Below, piece by piece: positions 60,720 through 64,000 of a stretch of 64,000 nt of DNA. Below the pieces are notes generated by a model. That model ran no database searches. It had not been told where the DNA came from and saw only the letters and a program-made list of their open reading frames with translations. Positions within the stretch are counted from its first letter, which is position 1, and the number at the start of each line of letters is the position of its first letter. The position numbers and the translations under genes were made by a program. Source of the DNA: Odontesthes bonariensis (Eukaryota; Chordata; Actinopteri; Atheriniformes; Atherinopsidae); the NCBI RefSeq assembly GCF_027942865.1, contig NC_134520.1, positions 4,338,501 through 4,402,500 on the forward strand. Direction: 5' to 3'.

Positions 60720-60985
60720 TCCTCCCTTCCTGTGCTCTGCCGCCCCCTGCAGGCGCAGAGCAGAAGTGTTACAATCAGCCACAATAGGCAGTAGGAGTGG
60801 ACAAGCCTGAGCCGAGCAGGCGGTCTGTCTTCACGGGGATCACTAGGAGGTGATACCATTCACCGCTATTCCAACCCCCCTTTCTTTCCCGACCTGAAAC
60901 AGGAACCGGCACCTGGAGCAGAATGTATTGATCTGTTTTGGCTGCAGTGCTTCTCCAGCGGATCCTCCATGCGTCAACCCCGGGA
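60720..60985 (+). promoter_or_regulatory. reps2: reps2 promoter and 5' UTR, CpG-richer block
   Basis: GC and CpG content rise sharply from about 60720 to 61060 around the first coding exon, the usual composition of a housekeeping-type vertebrate promoter. No TATA box was seen close by. Confidence 0.5.
60738..60756 (-). promoter_or_regulatory. CTCF-like motif, minus strand
   Basis: The minus strand reads GCGCCTGCAGGGGGCGGCA, about 13 of 19 positions of the CTCF consensus with an intact CAGGGGGCG core. Confidence 0.35.
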
Positions 60986-61986
60986 ATGGATCAGGAATCC
61001 GCTGCGGCGTCTGGGAGTAGTTTCATCTCCCTGAATGAACATGAGCAGAGGTATTACTCAGGTCTCCACGGTCTGTGTCAGGTTGACACTTCAGGAAAGC
61101 TGTCGTCCAGCAAAGTGGCAGAGCTGTTCAAGGCGTCCCAGCTACCTCCCGAATCCCTGCATAAAGTGAGTGTGTGTGTGTGGCTGCGTGTGTGTGTGAT
61201 GAGGTGTGAGAGGCTGAGAACTGCGGCTGCTGCGCCCCAAACCCAGTGGTGAGCAGGATCTCACTGATCCGGCGTCTCCTATGTATTTTATTGAGTCATA
61301 TTTTCATTGTCAACGCTGTGTGTGAAAGAGAGCTTTCACACACCCCCTGTTCCTCTCCCCCTTTGTCATACAGGAAGCCTTCTCAGTACATAGCTGTGCG
61401 TTTGGTCTATTGCAGTCAGCTGGTCCTCAAAAGGCAGTTGACAGATTTTATGGTTAGGTCAGGCTTTTAGTTCTTATTTGTAATGATGGGAGGAGGTTTT
61501 AAAGGTGGAAAGGTTGGCACTGAATCTGTAGCCGTCAGCTGCCAATAAGAGCTAGGGCTTGAAAATCACCTCCTTGTCCTTAAAGAACCTAAAAGGCTTT
61601 CCAGTTTCTTCCCCTTATTTCCAACACATGTATTAACATTTTAGTTTGATTGTGTCACACATCACTTTTAAGTTGCACGGCAATAGCTGTAAACTTTCTC
61701 TAAATCACCCTAACCATCTCAGTTAACAGTATTATCAAATGATGTGTCCATCATTTGATTTGTTGTTGTTGCAGCTCTTGCCAACCATTGACTTCTATCC
61801 TTTTCTATCCAGCATGATAATCAAAGACTTGTGTCTGTTGTGGAAACCATCACAGAAAACATCAATAATATTATGTCAAAGTCACGTTGTTAGTCTGAGT
61901 TATTGCTGAGAACACTTATCAGCCTTAACAGTATGATGCTCACTGTACATAATGTGAGATTTTTCAGAAGTGTGCTATTTGGCATA

Positions 61987-62040
<54 letters not shown>

Positions 62041-64000
62041 GAATGGTTGCATCAGTGGCTGCCTGGACCAAGATAAAGACACAATAACATGTCCTAAACC
62101 AGGCAAAACTATCACATCAGTGTTTGAATTGAAAAAAGTTCCAAATATCTATTTTTATAGATAGGACAAATACCTTTTTTTTTTCTTTTTCATGGTATTG
62201 ATAATGTTTTAAGGGGCTGATCCCACACACCCTTGACAGCTGGTGATATACGGTCCTTTCATTGGCTCCAACGCACAACTACCAAGTCATTTTGCTGACC
62301 CATCACAGGAACAGAAACACATTTTTCCAGCTCAGATGAACAACACTGCGTGTTGCCGCCTCCATTTCACGATACACCCTCTGTCCCGAGAGGCCGGCAC
62401 CCGGCAGTGGCAGCCCATTGTGCGTCTGTGTGGGTGTCAGGAAGTTTGGCATTGAGCTGCGCTTCCTTCCTGTCCGGCCTGGGTTGCCGCCAGCACACGG
62501 GGATGATTGACACACAGCCCTCTGAGCTGTGCTCAGCCCTGCAGCAGGATGCCTGCAGGATCACTCCCGGAGTCAGGGCTTTCTTCTGGGTCACCGTGTC
62601 ACACAGTATTAGCGAAAGGTTTATTTCCTCTTGGCTGCATGCTGAATCACACATGTTATGATTCGGGATCCCTATGTTTTACTGTAAAAACACTGACATT
62701 TGTCAAAACAAAGAACATTTTTTTATCATCTGCCGTGTGCATAATTTATTATCCACCTACATAGACCAGACTTACTGAAGAAGGAGCGTTTTGTCATAGC
62801 TGTGTTGACAGCAGAGGAATAGAAAAGCACGACACTTCCTCCTGCTGCAGTGAGATCAGTTGTTGCTCAGACGCATATGGACTTCAGGTCACGCTGCTAT
62901 TGGCTGATATCATTTGTGCTGTCAACAAAGCAAATGTTTCCCGTAGCATTTTATCACAGGAGTATGATAACAGCAACACCAGCCAGTGTTTGTGCTCGGA
63001 GGCATGTTCAGATGCCTGTTCACGTCTATGTTGACAGATGAAGTTGCCAAACTGGTCTGGCTGAATGAGGTGTTGTTTAGGTTCTTCTGGTTGGTGTCAC
63101 ATCCAGGTCTGATGGTGTTAGCATTGCCCGCTGTGGTGGAAGAACTACATAGATTTGTATTTGTGCAACTAACCATATAGAATTATGCCACTGTAAGCCC
63201 TACTGTTAAACCTGAACGTATTTGGCATTTGGCATAGTGGTTTTCAACCTTGGGCTCAGGTCCCTTCTAAGAGTTAAAGGATTAGTTTGAGGCTGGCTGC
63301 GATCTAATCTAATTTAGCTTTTTCAATAATCAGTTTTTCAAATCGATATAGCAGAAACTATATATATTTAGGATCCTATCCACATACAGTTAGCCACAAA
63401 AGCTTGTGTCTCTGGTTTAATCTTTTTATAATGCATTCTAATTTCATAAACTAATCATATAGTTTTTAATGTAAACGTGTGATCAGACAAGGAACTAAAA
63501 ATTCTACATTTCAGGCTAAAGTAATAGAAAGCCTTTCCCTGTGAAGTTCAGTGTAATAGACGCCTGCATCATTACTTCAAAGACACAGCAAACATGTGGG
63601 TTTTATTAAAATCAATCAAATTATTTTTATTGATAAATATGATCAACACAAAATATATGAACTCTGGTATGAGTTGAATTGTGTAATTTAGAATAATCAG
63701 CTTTTTTTCTGTGGCAATACTTGATGGTGTCCTAAACAGGTAATTCTACTGAAAAATAAAGGAAGTGGAAATGTGTGACAGCGAGCTTGCACGCAACAGT
63801 TTGTCTCATTTTCAAATGTAGTTTTCTCCTTGACAGTCTAAACAAGGCATGCGACTCACTAATATGCTCAAAGTCAAACCTGTAGTAACATTATGTACGT
63901 TGAAATGTTGGCTTATTTCCCTCTCCCTTAAATACCTTTTCTTCCTCAGGCCATAGATCGGACCTGTCAGTCTGGTTCTTCCAGACCTTCGCAGTTTCCC
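60986..64000 (+). CDS. reps2: RALBP1-associated Eps-domain protein 2, 5' part only
   Basis: Reps2 binds RalBP1 and works in receptor endocytosis and growth-factor signalling. Exon 1 is 60986-61165 (60 codons) and starts at the MDQES methionine; an upstream in-frame extension has no ATG. It encodes a short low-complexity leader, then the first half of an EH domain (NEHEQRYYSGLHGLC, VAELFKASQLPPESLHK), and ends in phase 0 at GTGAGT. The LFKASQLP block and the intron just after LHK match REPS proteins, with REPS2 closer than REPS1. A probable exon 2 begins at 63950 after TTCTTCCTCAG and runs off the window. It reads AIDRTC...RPSQF, which keeps the I-x3-C spacing and the PSQF motif, though a few residues seem missing. 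Exon 1 is the firm part. In human, REPS2 and CLTRN both lie on Xp22. Confidence 0.72.
61166..63949 (+). other. reps2 intron 1
   Basis: A 2.8-kb intron with an (AT)n tract. No other exon or mobile element was recognised. Confidence 0.5.
61989..62040. repeat. (AT)26 tract with one interruption
   Basis: Alternating AT over 52 nt, broken once at 62027 by a G. Confidence 0.97.

Noticed and set aside
60938-60985. N-terminal extension of reps2
   Set aside because: The open frame continues upstream but contains no ATG before 60986.

Overview
The window is nuclear DNA of a ray-finned fish, most likely a percomorph teleost. The protein-coding genes are vertebrate, split by GT-AG introns, and the repeats are of teleost type (L2/Rex1-like LINEs, Tc1/mariner relics, hAT-type MITEs, a tRNA-derived SINE). 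No bacterial, organellar or rRNA/tRNA genes were found. All exon models were built by hand from splice sites, phase and protein resemblance; no alignment was run.

Five protein genes account for nearly all coding sequence. (1) sel1l3, minus strand, 24 coding exons from 22222 down to 11323, complete at 1109 codons. (2) psmb11 (thymoproteasome subunit beta5t), plus strand, intronless, 23003-24178, head-to-head with sel1l3 with 780 bp between start codons. (3) A type II classical cadherin, most likely cdh24, plus strand, 13 coding exons 29941-47821 (1262 codons), with an unusually long prodomain and cytoplasmic tail. (4) cltrn (collectrin/Tmem27), minus strand, 6 coding exons 57385-50908 (217 codons), tail-to-tail with the cadherin. 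(5) The 5' end of reps2, plus strand, first coding exon 60986-61165 and a probable second exon at 63950 running off the window.

Layout: 1-11.2 kb is gene-free and holds a nested transposon stack (a Tc1-like relic split by a LINE, itself split by a solo LTR). 11.3-22.2 kb is sel1l3, whose largest intron holds a SINE and older repeats. 22.2-24.3 kb is the sel1l3/psmb11 promoter and psmb11. 24.3-29.8 kb is intergenic to 5' non-coding. 29.9-48.7 kb is cdh24, with transposons in introns 2 and 12. 48.7-57.7 kb is the convergent gap and cltrn, whose intron 5 is packed with nested inverted-repeat elements. 57.7-64 kb holds a LINE fragment and the reps2 promoter, first exon and intron 1.

Functionally the genes are unrelated: thymic antigen processing (psmb11), cell adhesion (cdh24), amino-acid transporter trafficking (cltrn), endocytic EH-domain signalling (reps2), and a membrane protein with Sel1 repeats (sel1l3). 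By human gene order, psmb11-cdh24 is a conserved pair and cltrn/reps2 both lie on Xp22, while sel1l3 comes from a third region. No wholly new multi-gene system is visible. The most unusual material is in the transposons: a foldback element carrying a P2X7-tail-like exon, a MITE carrying a helicase-like N-terminus cut at the Walker A motif, and the nested stacks. The enlarged regions of the cadherin and of beta5t are also notable.
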